A stretch of DNA of 64,000 nucleotides from Romanomermis culicivorax (taxonomy: Eukaryota; Nematoda; Enoplea; Mermithida; Mermithidae), in NCBI GenBank assembly GCA_963922205.1, contig CAWUHX010000317.1, positions 62,001-126,000 of the forward strand, read 5' to 3'. Shown in pieces: positions 43,107 through 56,026 of this stretch. Position numbers and translations under genes: made by a program. The notes below the pieces were generated by a model. It was not told where the DNA came from, did no database searches, and saw nothing but the letters and a program-made list of their open reading frames with translations. Position 1 is the stretch's first letter. Each line of letters begins with the position of its first letter.

Positions 43107-45968
43107 TCAAAATTATTGGTTGCTTTTCTAGTTTTTGTTTTGAATTGTAGTCTGCCCGACTGAAAATTTATTGAATTCACTGAAAAATTAAACTTTCTGT
43201 CTAGGAAGTAAAAGTTGAAAAGGCTCATTTTCCAGGGTTCTAGAATATGAATATCCTAGGAACATTTTCGGCGCCAGGCGCCGAACAAGTTACTCATACC
43301 AATCTTTTCATTTTCTCTTCAAAACTCAGAAAATTCTGTTTTAAAAGCCTAAAACCGACGCGAATCATATGAAATAAATGAAAACTAGGTTTTGGTGGTT
43401 TTTCCTATAAAATTAAGCTAATTTATTGATTTTAGAGTGAACAACCAAAAATTTATCTGTGCGACCAAAATTTTTGGCCAAGTTGCGCACTGCAACCTGG
43501 CCTTTGCAGAAGAAAAGCCCTGTGGTCAAGTTCATACCTTTATGTCAGATTGTCAGCTGTTCAGAATCAGTTTTAAAATTCTATTTTTCATTGTTATGTT
43601 TTTATCAAAGTTTACTATTTGATTTACTTGTTATGTCAAAATTAGGTTGTTTTATGTCGTCAAAGAAAGAAGAGAAACAAGTAAAGGTTATGCCATTGAA
43701 TTATTCACTTGCTTCGGTCATGTAAACTTACTTAAACATTTATTTACAAGCAAGTCATTAGGTCGAGTGTTTTTGCCAAAAAATGTCGGTTTTTCGACGG
43801 AATAGGATGCAAGTTAAAGAGAAACGTTCAAAAAACACATCAGGAATTATTTTGAGCAATTTTTAAACAAGAAAACTAAAAAACTTGATTTTTCCTTATG
43901 AGGAAAAAATTTTTGGGGTTTGTCCTCAAATAAGACAAAAAGTTTTGTGCAAAAAAAAACACTGGGCAGTGGTGGCTGGATGATTTCGAGTCCAGCGTTT
44001 TTTTTTTGTGCAGAGCACTGTGTTTTTTTTGGCGGCGCTAATTAAACATGGGCCGCGCTAATGAAAAATTTTGGTCAGAACGCGGAGTGCTAATGACCGA
44101 ATTTTTGTTTCAGAATTTAAAATGATGAATGTACAAGGCCGTTGGGACTTTTTTGTTGATTTCGTGTCTCTCACAGAGAAAAATCTCAAAATTTTCCAGC
44201 GCTTCACGCTGGTCAGTGGGTATAACAGTCATTGTTTTTAATCCAACATGGCCATTAGCATATCTACTTCCACTTGCTACTTAACATTCAGCAGTTTCAA
44301 TCAACTGAATTGCACCTCATCTCTTTTCGATTAGCTAACAGAAAACATTTTGCCGATTAATGAGATTTTCCATTAATCTTTAAAAATTTTTCTCTCATGT
44401 CGTTTGAAGCTCCGTTTTTCTCCTCAATGTGATCTTTTAGGGAATGAAATTTCGAAATAAGGTAAAAGCTTTGGGCCTTTTTTTCATAAGAAAATATTTT
44501 TTTCACTTCAAAACCGAAAAGATTCATTTTGGTGAATTTCAGGAGGTCAAAAAATCTCAAAAGTCAATAATTTGCTGATAATTGAGATTTTTCATCACTT
44601 CTCAGAATTTTATTCTCTCGCTTCGTTTGGAGTTTTCCAAGGTTTTGAAATGTGAACCTTCCCAATCTGCGATTGAAAGACGATAAAAACATCATTACAA
44701 GACTGTAAATTTAGAGCTTCTATCCAGGAATAATTGTTGGGAACATACATTTTCCAGCATTTTGCAACACAATAATCCGAAAATTTTCCGGGCGCTGGGC
44801 GCGTGGTTAAGAAAGGTATTAAAAAGTATATTAAAAAAGTATATTTAGTTCCATTCCGATTTATTTTCATTATTATGAAGATTCATTTTCCAGCCTTTTA
44901 GAATGTAAAAACCTTAAAATTTTCCTTTTTTTCTCAGTTACGACCCTGTGAATATAGGTAGGTATGTTTTAAAGAACGCCGTCGAAATATACCTTTACAA
45001 TAACACATTTTTCAATAATGCTCAATACAATCACTAATAACTTGATCACTATTGTAAAAAGAAATAAGTTACTGTGCGCTAATAAAATTTTATTGCGCTA
45101 ATGGAGTCACACTGCCATCAGTGGCACTGCTAATGGGTGTGCTGCTAATAAAACAGTGGTGCAGAGACATTTGTGCCAATTGGCACAAGAAGCCAAAAAA
45201 ATTTGTGCCAATGGCGCAAAAAATTTTTTTCTACCATAAACATATTGGAAACTGCCCAAAGATTTCAGGCCAAAAGTTTGATAAAAATATTATGACCTAA
45301 TCAAAACTACGTTTAAATTTAATGCCTTAATTTTTTGTAGAAATCGTGCCCAACCTATTTTTCAGCTAATCGTATCAGTGAGATAAAAAACTGTGCAAGA
45401 AAAGGGTTCACCACAACTCATAAAGAAATGGAATACTGAAAAAATTTAAATATAACTCTAGAATTTTTCGGGAAGTTCATACTGATTCAATTTTCAACTA
45501 AGGTAAAGTGAGGTAACTTTGGTCATATAGCAATTTTGATCAATTTCATTTGAAACATTGCCGAATTTTTCCACAGTAAGATTACAACTTGGCACACTAA
45601 TGTCTGAGTAATCAGTCATGTGTTACTTTGGAAGGAAATTAAAATCCAAATAAAATTGAGAGATTTGTGGATCGACAAAGTTGTCATTTTTTGCTGGAGA
45701 ATTGAAAAAATTGGGTTTTACTCATCTGCTGCTCTCAAAAGTTTCACTAACGATTTGCTGATGTGCTGTATTCAAAAACTTCCATCAGGAAGTTGTGAAT
45801 CTTTCATCTTTGCTTGCTGGATCTCAAAATTCTCATTGAACTGCGAACATTTAGTACTGTTCTGATTATCATTCCCTGAGGAATATTCCTTATTGTTTCT
45901 TATTATGAGCTTTCATAGTCACCTAGACATTTATGTTGTACTCGGAATGCTATCTTTACCACTGGAGC
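43107..45968. other. Gene-poor stretch with old dispersed repeats
   Basis: No gene is recognised. It holds repeat R copy 2 (44,200-44,900), palindromic cores GGCGCCAGGCGCC (43,270) and GCGCTTCACGC (44,203), GTGCTAATG/GCGCTAATG-rich stretches at 44,030-44,100 and 45,060-45,150, and paired GTGCCAATGGCGCAAAAAA motifs near 45,170-45,235. Open frames here lack supporting motifs. Confidence 0.5.
44200..44400 (-). repeat. Dispersed repeat R, copy 2
   Basis: The reverse complement aligns with 38,700-38,960, sharing ATATGCTAAYGGCC, the GCGYGAAGCGC palindrome and GAAAATTTTGAGATTTT. Similarity to the 57-kb copy appears to extend to about 44,900. Confidence 0.6.
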
Positions 45969-45976
45969 ATTCATAC

Positions 45977-46390
45977 CATACATGTAATTGGGGGGGAGTG
46001 CTATGGGAACCCCCCCCCCCCAGAAATTGTCGACCATATGGCTAGCCATTGGGCTACCCCCCCCCCAGGATTTACCTATGGCTAGCCATATGGTAGCCCT
46101 AGGGACTCCCATAGTTTTAGTCGGAAAATACTGAAAAATGTCAATTTTTGAACAAAAAATGGTCAAAAACGTCAATTTTCTCGGCGCTTCGCGCCATAAG
46201 TACATATTTTATCATTTTTTTAGACAAAAATTACTACTTTTTAAACCGTTTTTTCGGACATTTTTCATGGAAAAAATCGAATTTTTTTTTCTTCAGGGAC
46301 CCCTCCCCCCAAAATTTTGGGAATTACTGACCCCCGGCCCCAAAAAAAGTGCTCCAACCCCCCAGACCTCAGAGCTCCGTTACATGTATG
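45977..46390 (+). mobile_element. hAT-type MITE, family A, copy 1 (414 bp)
   Basis: Ends CATACATGTAA/TTACATGTATG, flanked by ATTCATAC and ATTCATAG (7 of 8 match). The interior has C runs, repeated CCATATGGCTAGCCAT-type palindromes and GGCGCTTCGCGCC. It is collinear with 52,113-52,557. Confidence 0.88.
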
Positions 46391-46922
46391 ATTCATAGTG
46401 TTAGATGCTATACTTTATCTGGTGCTGTCTAGCAAGAAGCAGGTTGAAATTGAATTTTCTTCTCTTTAATTATTTAGATTGTTATTATATTATTATCATT
46501 TTTATTATTTCAATTTTTCTGATGTTTTGATGAATAAATTAAGGATTTTTTTAATACAAAATTTTTGATTTAAAAATTTGTATCTTCAACCTAATTCCCT
46601 GAATTCTTGTCAAAATCAAGTCTAGTAGTCAGTGTTTTTTGTTCATGAACATCAGAGGTCCCCAAGGTCGAAAATTTAGGTAGGGGTAAAAATCTAAAAT
46701 TTTAAGGGTAGTACTTCAAATATGCCGTGACCTTTTTTTTTTTCTTTGCTCACAAGTTTTTGCTAAGGAGGGGGGTTTCTCGAACTACAAAACTGATTAG
46801 TGCCTGTACTTTATGCTTTTTACAGTCAAAAAACATTTACTATTTCAGCTCCATTTTCGAGCTCCCAATCATGCAACTTTAATGCACTAATTATACGTAG
46901 AATAGCCACACTTTGAAGACTG

Positions 46923-47105
46923 TTGTGCCAACTGATTCCTGCACATTTCAAGACGGGCATAACATACGTTTGGAAACATTGTTTCAACCAGCATCTTCAG
47001 CAGTATGGGCTTATCCCATCACTGATTAAGCTTGTAGCAGTGCTTCCAATTGAGAGTCCTGATGCTGAATGTGGCTTTACTATTATTAATCCCATTACAC
47101 TATGA
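46923..47105 (+). pseudogene. Possible hAT-like transposase C-terminal remnant
   Basis: LPIESPDAECGFTIINPIT resembles the hAT dimerisation block (LPxSxADCERGFSxxNxIKT) found in animal hAT-derived proteins. There is an in-frame stop just after and no inverted ends were found. The assignment rests on this one motif. Confidence 0.4.
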
Positions 47106-50100
47106 ACTACGAGTTTGAAACCAAGTACCACTCCTGATCCACGTCAACAGACCTCACATGTCTCAACTCATAGCAGGAAAGTATGCCACAGTTTGGGTAA
47201 CCATATGCGCACAGAAGACCCAATGCAGAAGCGGGGAAAAGGGAAGGAGAGCATGAAGAGGCAGATTTTTAAGAACATAATGTTTTTCTTCCCAAGGGGC
47301 GATTTTTTGATTAATCACATATACATAACGCATTATTTCATCTCCCAATGATATTTATAATGATTTCCTACAAGTAGTATATATTAATGTGCTGATATCC
47401 TTTCCTAAAAATCGCTATATGGCACAGAAGTTGCATACTTTCCCATTATCATTTGCTCAGTGAATGTGTCAAAAAGAGCAGTGAGGAATTCCTCAGAATC
47501 ACACATTCTGCAATTTTTCTCGAATTACTATAACCTACTGGGGAGAAGATGGAGTCTACCAAAATTTTTTGCTATAGTGAGCTGTTTTTATGGGGGTAGT
47601 AAATGAATTTCCAAATCTAAGAGGAGGGTAATACCCCCCCCCCCCCATACCCCCCCATGGGGTGCTCTGATGAACATCTGAACCATTTGGCACATAAAGC
47701 CAAAAAAATTTCTCTCAGGAAACATGCTGAAAATTGTGAAGTCAATTGTTTGACACAAATATAGTTCAAGCAAGCTAGATTTACTTCATTGATATAGGAA
47801 AAATTGTGCCCACACTATGTTTTATCTAGTCACGTCAGTGAGTGGAGAAAAACTGCGAGAAAATGGTTTGTGATTCAAAAAGAACTAAAATGCTGTGAGG
47901 ATTCAAATATCGCAATAGAATCACTCACCAGTCACAACGTTTATATTTTTCTTTGATATTTGGCTAACACAAAAAATGAGAGTTTCAGTTTCAAAAATTG
48001 AATCCCACCAAATGAACAAAGGAAATCCAGAAATTCTATTCATTTATCAGTCACTGAGACAGGGTGTTTTAGGCCAATTAGGAGTCATCGATCCTTAAAA
48101 ATTCTGATTGACTCCTAAAAATTTAGCGGCACAAGCCAAACTTGCTTGGAAACATTTATGAATTTTAATGTAATCTAGATTTGTCTTCTTTGAATTTTCG
48201 AATCACAAAAATTTAAAAGCTTTGAATTTCAAAAAATATTGCTGCTTTGCAAATTATATCATCTGTATGCACTTTGTTTTCAAATATTATTCTGTGATGC
48301 TAATGATTGATTTGAATAATGACTAATCTAGTATGTGGGCCTCATTGTTCTGTGTATGATTGAAAATGTATTGGAAATGATCAAACTACCACATTCATTT
48401 TAGAAAATCTCAGTTTTAGCATGTTGATATTTGGATCAGTCTGCAAAATTTTGACTCTAAAAGCAAACTAGTCTGTATAAAAAAAAGAAAAAACCTGTTG
48501 TGACAACCTATAAGTTTGATGCAATGATACAAATAAATTATTCAAAGAGAAATCGCTTGTATTTGAAACAAAAAAAGGTTAATATTATACTATTGACTCC
48601 GTTCAAAGCACCAAGAAAATTTTTCTTTCTGAGCCCCTAGAATGCTTTAAAAAATCAATTAAATTTAGTTTTTGACTAGTCATTCATTGCCACTCAAGAA
48701 ACACTGATTGAGAGTGTGTCCTTTGAAGAAGAGATCAAAAAAGGTGGCTGAAGAGATAATCGCCCAAGTAGTAGAGGACTAAATGGTCGAAGTTGCAATT
48801 CTACTGTCGTCATTTCCTTCTGTTTTCTTTCTTTAGCCTCCCACCTCTTTTTTCTTTTTCCCCTTTTTCGACCTCATCTTTTTCTTCCCTGCCATGGTCA
48901 AAATTTTCTGCATGGACCGACCTCTATCCTGCATACTTTGGATTGATTTGGTAGAAAAGATCCACCATACATGCACATGGTACCAGTTTCAGGTCCGGGA
49001 TAAGTCCCACAATAGTTGGGTAGCAAATTTTTGTTCCTAATTTTTCAGTACAGTTTATTTTAATGTTCAGTCTGAATATCAATTTGTCGATAATAGAGCA
49101 AAAAGTGTTGAAAAGAAACCACACATAGATGCACACAGGGTATGAACAGGGTAAGGATTTACCCTACCCTAAAAAATTTAGCAGAAGTTTATTATAGGCC
49201 AAAAATTTAGCGAAAGTTTGCTATAGGCCACAATTTTGGCAAAGTAAAATGCAATAAACATATTGAAAAGATTAGATTACAAAAAAGATCAGTTTAAAAC
49301 TTGATTAATGTCAGCAAACAACTTTGTTGAGTAATTATTTATACAAGAGACAATAAAATTTCATTTTAAAGTTAAAAAATTACTATATACCTGATTTCTC
49401 GAAGAAAATTACTAAAGGACCAATTTTGGTCACTTTCTATACCCTGGAACCCCTGACCATTTGCATGTATGCAACCACTGATTGTACAGCTGAAGACTGG
49501 TTTATCCGAAATTGACTGAAAGTAAATCCAAAATTTTAAAATCTAAAATTGACCTAAGGCCTGATCCACAGAACTTACCCTTCAACCAAAAAGAATAAAG
49601 TCATCTTACTGCCTATCATCTCAGAATCAGGGGTTTCCATCATCAATGTACAGTTTATCAACGTCAATATATGTACATTTCGACCTTCATTGGGGAGGGC
49701 TGTCGCCTAGTGATGTGTGTGGGGGAAAATTTTTCATATCCATATCCGTGCTTTTTGCACCTTTGGATATCCAGATATATCTGGATATTTTTAATGTTAT
49801 TTGCACAGAGGTAGAAAGAAGTCGCTAATACATTGGGTCATCATAATAATATTCAATAGGTGCAATAACTTTTCCTGTTATATTAACATTAACCGTGATT
49901 GTTATAAAAATATGTTACTTTTTCAAACTGCAATATCTCAGGAAGTACTGTAGGAAAAGTATAGCTTTTTTATATTTTTTCTTCTCGTTTTCAGTGAAAA
50001 GTGAAGAAAAAATTCGGTGTATAGATTCTAAAAAATTGATCTGCTTTCGCCATGTCTCTCTTGAATTTCCGAAGATCCAGCCACATATTAGGGTTCAATC

Positions 50101-52112
50101 TGGATCTTATATTTGTTCAGTCTGGATTTTACTCTTAGATCCGACAGCTCCGGTAAAATCTAACCTCTAAGAACTTGACAACTTTTCAGGGAGAGTTACT
50201 TTTAGACCACATTTTTAACTTCGATTGTCCAATGTCCTTTGCATTTCAAAGTAAACAACTTTATATAATCTTTTTTATGCTTTTTAATCAAAGATGGACT
50301 GCATTAATCACTGTTGAAGTCGTTTACACAATGCCTTTAATGTAGGATTCTCACTCTGTTTTAGATTAGTTTAGTATTGTTATATTTATATTTTCTTCCA
50401 TTAAATCTGGGACTCTCGATCTGGTGATCCACCAAAAATATTTAAGATTTGATTTTGAATCCAAAATGATTTTGCAGGAGTTTTATCCAAGAGGTTCAGA
50501 CCTTAATGTTAAGACTTACCTAGAATTGGGCCGGGGCACATACACCTTTTCTTATTGGACAAATGCTCAAAAATCTTTCACAAATTTAAAATATTCTATA
50601 TCGAGAAATCTTTGATTTCTCAATTTAAAATATTAAGCCGGCAGCGGGAGAAATAGCGCGGCGACAATTTATAGGCAGAGTAAGCAGCCAGACATAAAAA
50701 GTATAAAACAAACACTGAATCACTGACCAAATTCTGGCACAGGATGCAAATGCAGTGCAATGACTACAGTATTTGCATCGCCTGGTTTGAATTAAGATGG
50801 CATGCTTGAGACATGTGCATCTTTGGTTGTAAAGATCAGATAGTTGTAAAGTGACATTAAAACAGTTGTGGAAAACTGGAAAATGCCACCACAGTATGCC
50901 AAATTTGACGTAACTTATATGGCACAGTTTTTTTAGCATGGTGTTAATGACTGGAAGGGAGAAATTTTTGAAATAATTCGAGAAGGAAGTCAAGAAAGCA
51001 GTCAATTAAATTATTTGCAATACAAGAACAAAATGTAAAAATCATATGAAAAGCATGCAACTTAAAAACCCATATGATATGAAAATTAACTTCTGCACCC
51101 TGCACAAAACATACTAAAATTTTTTGCATGAGCACTAAAAACTATGTTCAGGGCACAAAAGAACTCCGATTAAAGATCAAATTAATGAAGGTAGGCATTG
51201 CAAAAGCGGCCTGAGCTATATAAAAAAGAGAATAGTGATTGTCAAAGTTATAACCCACACGAAGCTTTCGACGGGCTTTCTAAAATGCACCAAATCTTTT
51301 AAATATCCTACCCTACCCTTTTTCCCTGAAGAGCACAATTGGGAAAAAATAGTGGTAATGAGCATTGTGGATCGAGCACACCAGTGTTTTTTTGCACCAA
51401 AACATTGTTATTGGCACAAAAAATGTTATCATTTTTACCAATTGTCACAAACATTTGATCGAACACAGAATTCTCTTGATTTTTATGTATTTCAAGGCCT
51501 GAAAACAGTGTATTTGTGTCATCACAGCAAACCTCTGGGTCCTCGTCCCCATGGCTGGAGGCCTTGATATTTGGTGAGATTAAAATTTGGAGAATTTATT
51601 TTGAAACCATTTATCCATCTGGTGGCAAAACGAGGCTTTAACCGTTTTATGTTTTTTAACTACCATAATTTAAGAAAAACATATTTTATAACTTTCGTAT
51701 TGCAGTATTGTATATTTTGATCTTTCCCGGATATCCCTTTGATCCATGCTTCGTTGGACACCCTTTTTCAACACTACAAGTGGCAAGTTTTTCGGGCGCA
51801 ATTAGACTTCATCAACTGAACCTAAGAAATGATGATTATAATTTGAAATGTATTGTTTTAGCTTAAAATATAATAATTATATAGATTTTTCTGCAAGAAA
51901 TAAACTTAACTTCAATTGTTCTGTTCAATTAACTCTCTCGTATAATAAAGGAAATTTTAAATCTATTTCCCAAAATTCGTTTTCCCAATAAAAAATGCTC
52001 ATAAGACTAATTCATGAAAATTTGGTCCAATTTTGAGTTATACTAACAAATTTAGTCATAATATTTTTCCGGGGTCAGATTTATTGATTAACCTGTTCGC
52101 AGTAGACTAAAA
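47106..52112. other. Five-kilobase stretch with no recognised gene
   Basis: AT-rich sequence with several repeat-like pieces: a C-tract with CATGGGG at 47,625-47,665, a pyrimidine-rich tract at 48,810-48,895, CAGGGTA/TACCCTG inverted pieces at 49,137-49,450, an ATATCTGGATAT palindrome near 49,770, and a repeat at 51,165-51,440 related to 39,990-40,225. No open frame has recognisable protein motifs. Confidence 0.45.
51165..51440 (+). repeat. Dispersed repeat shared with 39,990-40,225
   Basis: Both contain GCGGCCTGAGCT/GCGCCTGAGCTT, a short AT spacer, TTAAAGTTAT, CTAAAATGCA, then a degenerate stretch. In this copy TTTTTTTGCACCAAAACA follows, also seen as TTTTTTTGTGCCAAAACA at 40,747. Confidence 0.45.
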
Positions 52113-52557
52113 CATACATGTAATTGGGGAAAGTGCTATGGGAACCCCCCTCCCTCCCAGAAATCGTCGACCATATGGCTAGCCATTTGGCGACCCCCCC
52201 CCCCAGGATTTTCCAATCCTATGGCTAGCCATATGGTAGCCCTAGGGACCCCCATAGTTTTAGCCGAAAAAATACTGAAAAATGTCATTTTTTTCATGAA
52301 AAATGTCAATTTTTGAACAAAAAATGGTCAAAAACGTCAATTTTCTCGGCGCTTCGCACCATAAGTACGTATTTTATCATTTTTTAGACAAAAATTACTA
52401 CTTTTTAAACCGTTTTTCGGACATTTTTCATGGAAAAAATCGAATTTTGTTTCTTCAGGACCCCTCCCCCAAAATTTTGGGAATTACTGACCCCCGGCCC
52501 CAAAAAAGTGCTCCAACCCCCCCCCCCCCCAGACCTCGGGGCTCCGTTACATGTATG
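52113..52557 (+). mobile_element. hAT-type MITE, family A, copy 2 (445 bp)
   Basis: Ends CATACATGTAA/TTACATGTATG with a perfect 8-bp duplication GACTAAAA (52,105-52,112 and 52,558-52,565). It is highly similar to 45,977-46,390, including the CCATATGGCTAGCCAT palindromes and the C runs. Confidence 0.93.
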
Positions 52558-52656
52558 GACTAAAATCATCAATTTCATACCTATAGTATCATAAGAATAT
52601 TTTAAATTAAAACAAAAACTTGAATACTAAAATAGCAATTGAAAAAAATAAACATA

Positions 52657-52882
52657 CCCTATTTATTTAAATAAATGCATTTATTTTTGAAAAAAATTGA
52701 AAAAAAAATATTGAAAAAAATAAGTAATACACATGCATGTAAAAATTTTTTTAAAATTTGTGGTGTTAAACTCAAAAATTAAATAAACGCCACCCTTGAA
52801 TAAATGCTGCCTGTGAATAAACACTGCACCAAATATACCATTGAAAAAATAAATGCCGCGGCGTTTATTCAAATAAATACGG
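52657..52882. mobile_element. TA-flanked MITE (226 bp), Tc1/mariner-like
   Basis: Inverted ends CCCTATTTATTTAAATAAATGC and CCGTATTTATTTGAATAAACGC are flanked by TA on both sides. The interior repeats AATAAACGCC/AATAAATGCC units. TA duplications suggest a Tc1/mariner-type transposase in trans. There is no coding sequence. Confidence 0.65.
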
Positions 52883-53364
52883 TACTTACACGATATAACA
52901 TACCTTTACAAATTTAATATACAAACACACAATACTATGCTTTAAAGAAACGACCAACAATCCTATACTGACTAATTGACAATTTGTATAGTTCTTTATT
53001 TATGTTGACGTTAATAATAATACATAACAAATCGTTCTTCAAGTTCCTACTGTATCTTTGCTTGCCTTTGGTCCTAGCCGAACGATATAATGATCGTCAG
53101 TATTGCGATCCATTTGTCCCGTACCGTAGGTTGTCAATGTAAATGAACAGAAATTCTGATCTACCTTTGTTCATTCAATGGGATTGCGAATTGAATTCGT
53201 TTTTTTGGTGCTGGACTAAAGATGAAAAATTGACGTTGCTGGTCCAATTTTACAACCAAGAATTTGTCTTTATCGTGCATACTACTGTGATTTATTTTTG
53301 CCGATAGATTTTTGTTTTTCAGCTTGTTAGTCGGGATCTACTGTGCATCAAGTCTGCCATTGTC

Positions 53365-55516
53365 ATGATCAGTCGTTTGCTTTTGAGATCTAATAACTTG
53401 AATTTCGCTGTGTCCAAAAAATTTACGACGACCGCTCAATCGATGGATATAAAAAATGTTGTCATAATTGGGGCCGGTCTAATGGGTTCTGGTATCGCGC
53501 AAGTGAATCGAATTTCCTAGTACCTTTGCTTTTGTTTCATGTTAGAATGGTAATTTGCAACCACAGATCTCTGCTCAATCGGGTTGTCATGTCACTCTTG
53601 TCGATCAAACAGAAGATATTTTACTGAAATCGAAGCACGGTATCGAAGCCAGTCTGAAAAGAATAGCTAAAAAAGTTCACGCTCAAGATTCCGCGGTAAG
53701 ACATAGAAAAACAAAAGCGAAAAAAATAGATTAATAACTCAGATTAATAACGAACCTCCATTTCTTGAGAAATCCATTCTACTGTATTACCATACAATTT
53801 TTTTCAAGTTAAGTAGTCATTCTTGTAGGCTCAAGCAGCTCTTGTGAGAGATACTATGGCAAAGATTAGCGTCAGAACCGATATATCAAAAGCAGTTCAT
53901 TTAACTGATTTGGTTATCGAAGCTGTCGTCGAAAACCTGGACGCGAAACAAAAGTTATTTTCTACCGTGGAGTCGGCTGCACCGAGGTAATGTTAAAGTT
54001 TGATACGAGTTGAGTTATTGCAAAGTATATGTCGGTATTCAATTTTTAATCGGCAATTGCTGTAATGGGGATAAAATTGGTCAACTCATATGGGTGTCAG
54101 TTTCATTCGGTTGAATGAGTCATTTTTTCTGCAGGGTTTTCTTTTTTAGCGCGATGCTAATAAAGTTGGACCTGTGCTAATGGAATTTTAGTCGTGTTAA
54201 AAAAAGTAATACAAATTAAGCAAATTTAGCGGCTGTGCCTGTGCTAATGGGACGAACCCTGTTTGGCTGATTCTTGTTTTCTTAAGAAACAACCGTTGTG
54301 TCATGAAGTTTTCTTACCTACACCAGTTAACTCAAATTTCGAACAGTTGTCATAACTTGGACGTGGGTTTTCGCTTTATTTTTGGAATGTTCTCGCCTAC
54401 TTTAATTTTATCAGTCTCTAAATTTTTTTGTATTTCATTTTTACTTTCAAAGTATAATAAGTTCCTCAATTGCTCTACGTCAGCATATTTTAGTCACGCT
54501 TTACTGGCGTCGAATACGAGTTCATTGCCGTTATCCGACATTGCTCAGCATTTAAAACGAAAAGATCAGTTTGGCGGCCTGCATTTCTTTAATCCAGTAC
54601 CTGTTATGAAATTGTTAGAAGTTATTAGAACAAACGAAACTAGCGACAAAACTTTCCAAACGTTTTTGGAATATGGGAAGAAATTGGACAAATCTACCGT
54701 AGCTTGCAAGGTGTGATTTTAGTCAACTTGTTGAAATATATTGGCAGTAAAGAAGTTCGAGGATGTCTTCCCAAATTATGCATGTAACCCATAACATTTT
54801 TTATTGTGATAATTTGTATGGGAAAACGTGACTGGAAAAGAGAAAAGGCTTGCAAATTATTCAAATATAAAAATAGTTCTTTATAAAACGTACAAAATAA
54901 CTTGATAACTAGTTCACAATACTCATTAAACGATAATAAATTAAATTACAGAAAGATATACATTTGATCCCGAATTTTAGTTTGGAAGATTTTCGTATAT
55001 TTGACGTAGATTAATCGTGGAAAGATAAAACCTGATTATTTTTTGGCCTGATCATGCGAACGAATTATTCGTATTCTGCTGACTGACTCGTATCATGATT
55101 CATGATCCTTGCGATATCACCCAAATCAACTTCTCCTTTATATTATAGGACACGCCTGGTTTCATCGTAAATCGATTATTAGTACCTTACATGTTGGAAG
55201 CCATAAGAATGTTGGAACGGGGCGATGCTTCTAAGGAAGACATCGATTTGGCCATGAAATTAGGCGCCGGATATCCAATGGGACCTTTGGAGTTGACCGA
55301 CTACGTTGGATTAGATACTTGCAAATTTATAATTGACGGTAAAACTGAATATTCAGCAAAATGGAGATCCATAATTTTATTACTTCATTTCCATTTACAG
55401 GCTGGTCAGAAAAATACCCCGATAATGCCTTATTCAAGCCGAGTTCGCTTTTAGATAAATTGGTTAGAGAAGGACATTTTGGACGTAAAACGGGACAAGG
55501 GTTCTATAAATATTGA
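53365..55516 (+). CDS. HADH: Mitochondrial 3-hydroxyacyl-CoA dehydrogenase (short chain), 6 exons
   Basis: The enzyme oxidises L-3-hydroxyacyl-CoA to 3-ketoacyl-CoA with NAD+ in the mitochondrial beta-oxidation spiral. Exons are 53,365-53,502, 53,567-53,695, 53,829-53,986, 54,494-54,710, 55,149-55,338 and 55,401-55,516, all with GT-AG introns (64, 133, 507, 438 and 62 nt). They give 315 residues, against about 314 in human HADH. The first 25 residues are basic and Ser/Thr-rich with no acidic residue, as in a mitochondrial presequence. The Rossmann motif GAGLMGSG is at 36-43, the catalytic pair His172 (GLHFFNP) and Glu184 (KLLEVI) is present, and the C-terminal domain has [26 protein letters not shown] sequence and ends [10 protein letters not shown] strong acceptor (TTTTTCAG, 53,322) upstream suggests a 5' UTR exon. 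The gene has no stop or frameshift and looks functional. It is the only clear host gene in the window. Confidence 0.95.
54132..54261. mobile_element. Small hAT-like MITE inside HADH intron 3
   Basis: CAGGGTTTTC and GAACCCTG form inverted ends, with flanks TTTTTCTG and TTTGGCTG (6 of 8 match). The interior repeats GTGCTAATGG/GATGCTAATAA, also seen at 44,030-44,100 and 45,060-45,150. It lies 232 bp upstream of the intron 3 acceptor. Confidence 0.55.
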
Positions 55517-55947
55517 CAAACTAAAAAGTTATGCCTGAACTTGCGTCTTCTCGATTAGAAAGGTGCATTTCACAAAATTGTACGGATTATCTGTTAGAAT
55601 TGAAGTTCGCATTATTTATTTGCAAGTATAATAAATTTTATTCCGAACTTTTTCATATGTTTCGAAATAAGTAGGAGGAATTAGGTTAAAAACTTTTTTA
55701 GCACCAAATTGCTAATATGCTTTATAGTCCATTATGTTTTCCAACCTGGAAAAGTTAGGGGAAAAATTTTTAGACCTGGAAAAGTGATTCTTGGGATGTA
55801 GTTGTTCTTTGTTGTTTTAAATTTATTTTGTACGGCCCAAATTTGGTTGCTGTGTGCTAAGGAAGCCCTATACCTAGCCGAAAATTGAATTAAAATATGA
55901 AGTTCCTGGACAATTTCTATAGAGTTATTTAAATTCTCGCAGTACGC

Positions 55948-56026
55948 CATACCTGTAACTGATGGTGTTGGTGGAGACACCCAGCCCCACCCCCAAACTA
56001 TTCGAACCTTGGGACCTTCACACCCA
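55948..56026 (+). mobile_element. Family B MITE fragment split by a solo LTR
   Basis: CATACCTGTAACT opens a C-rich stretch like other family B ends. After the solo LTR, CCCAACTCGAAAAAATTTGGAAAAAA (from 56,395) resembles the family B interior. No right terminus is seen. Confidence 0.4.

Noticed and set aside
48837..48896. Lysine-rich minus-strand peptide starting in a good context
   Set aside because: Only about 20 codons, reading through a purine-rich tract, without splice or homology support.
50625..51135. Minus-strand frames of 126 and 63 codons
   Set aside because: Composition is Cys/His/Phe-rich with no motif or codon pattern; no homologous copy in the window.
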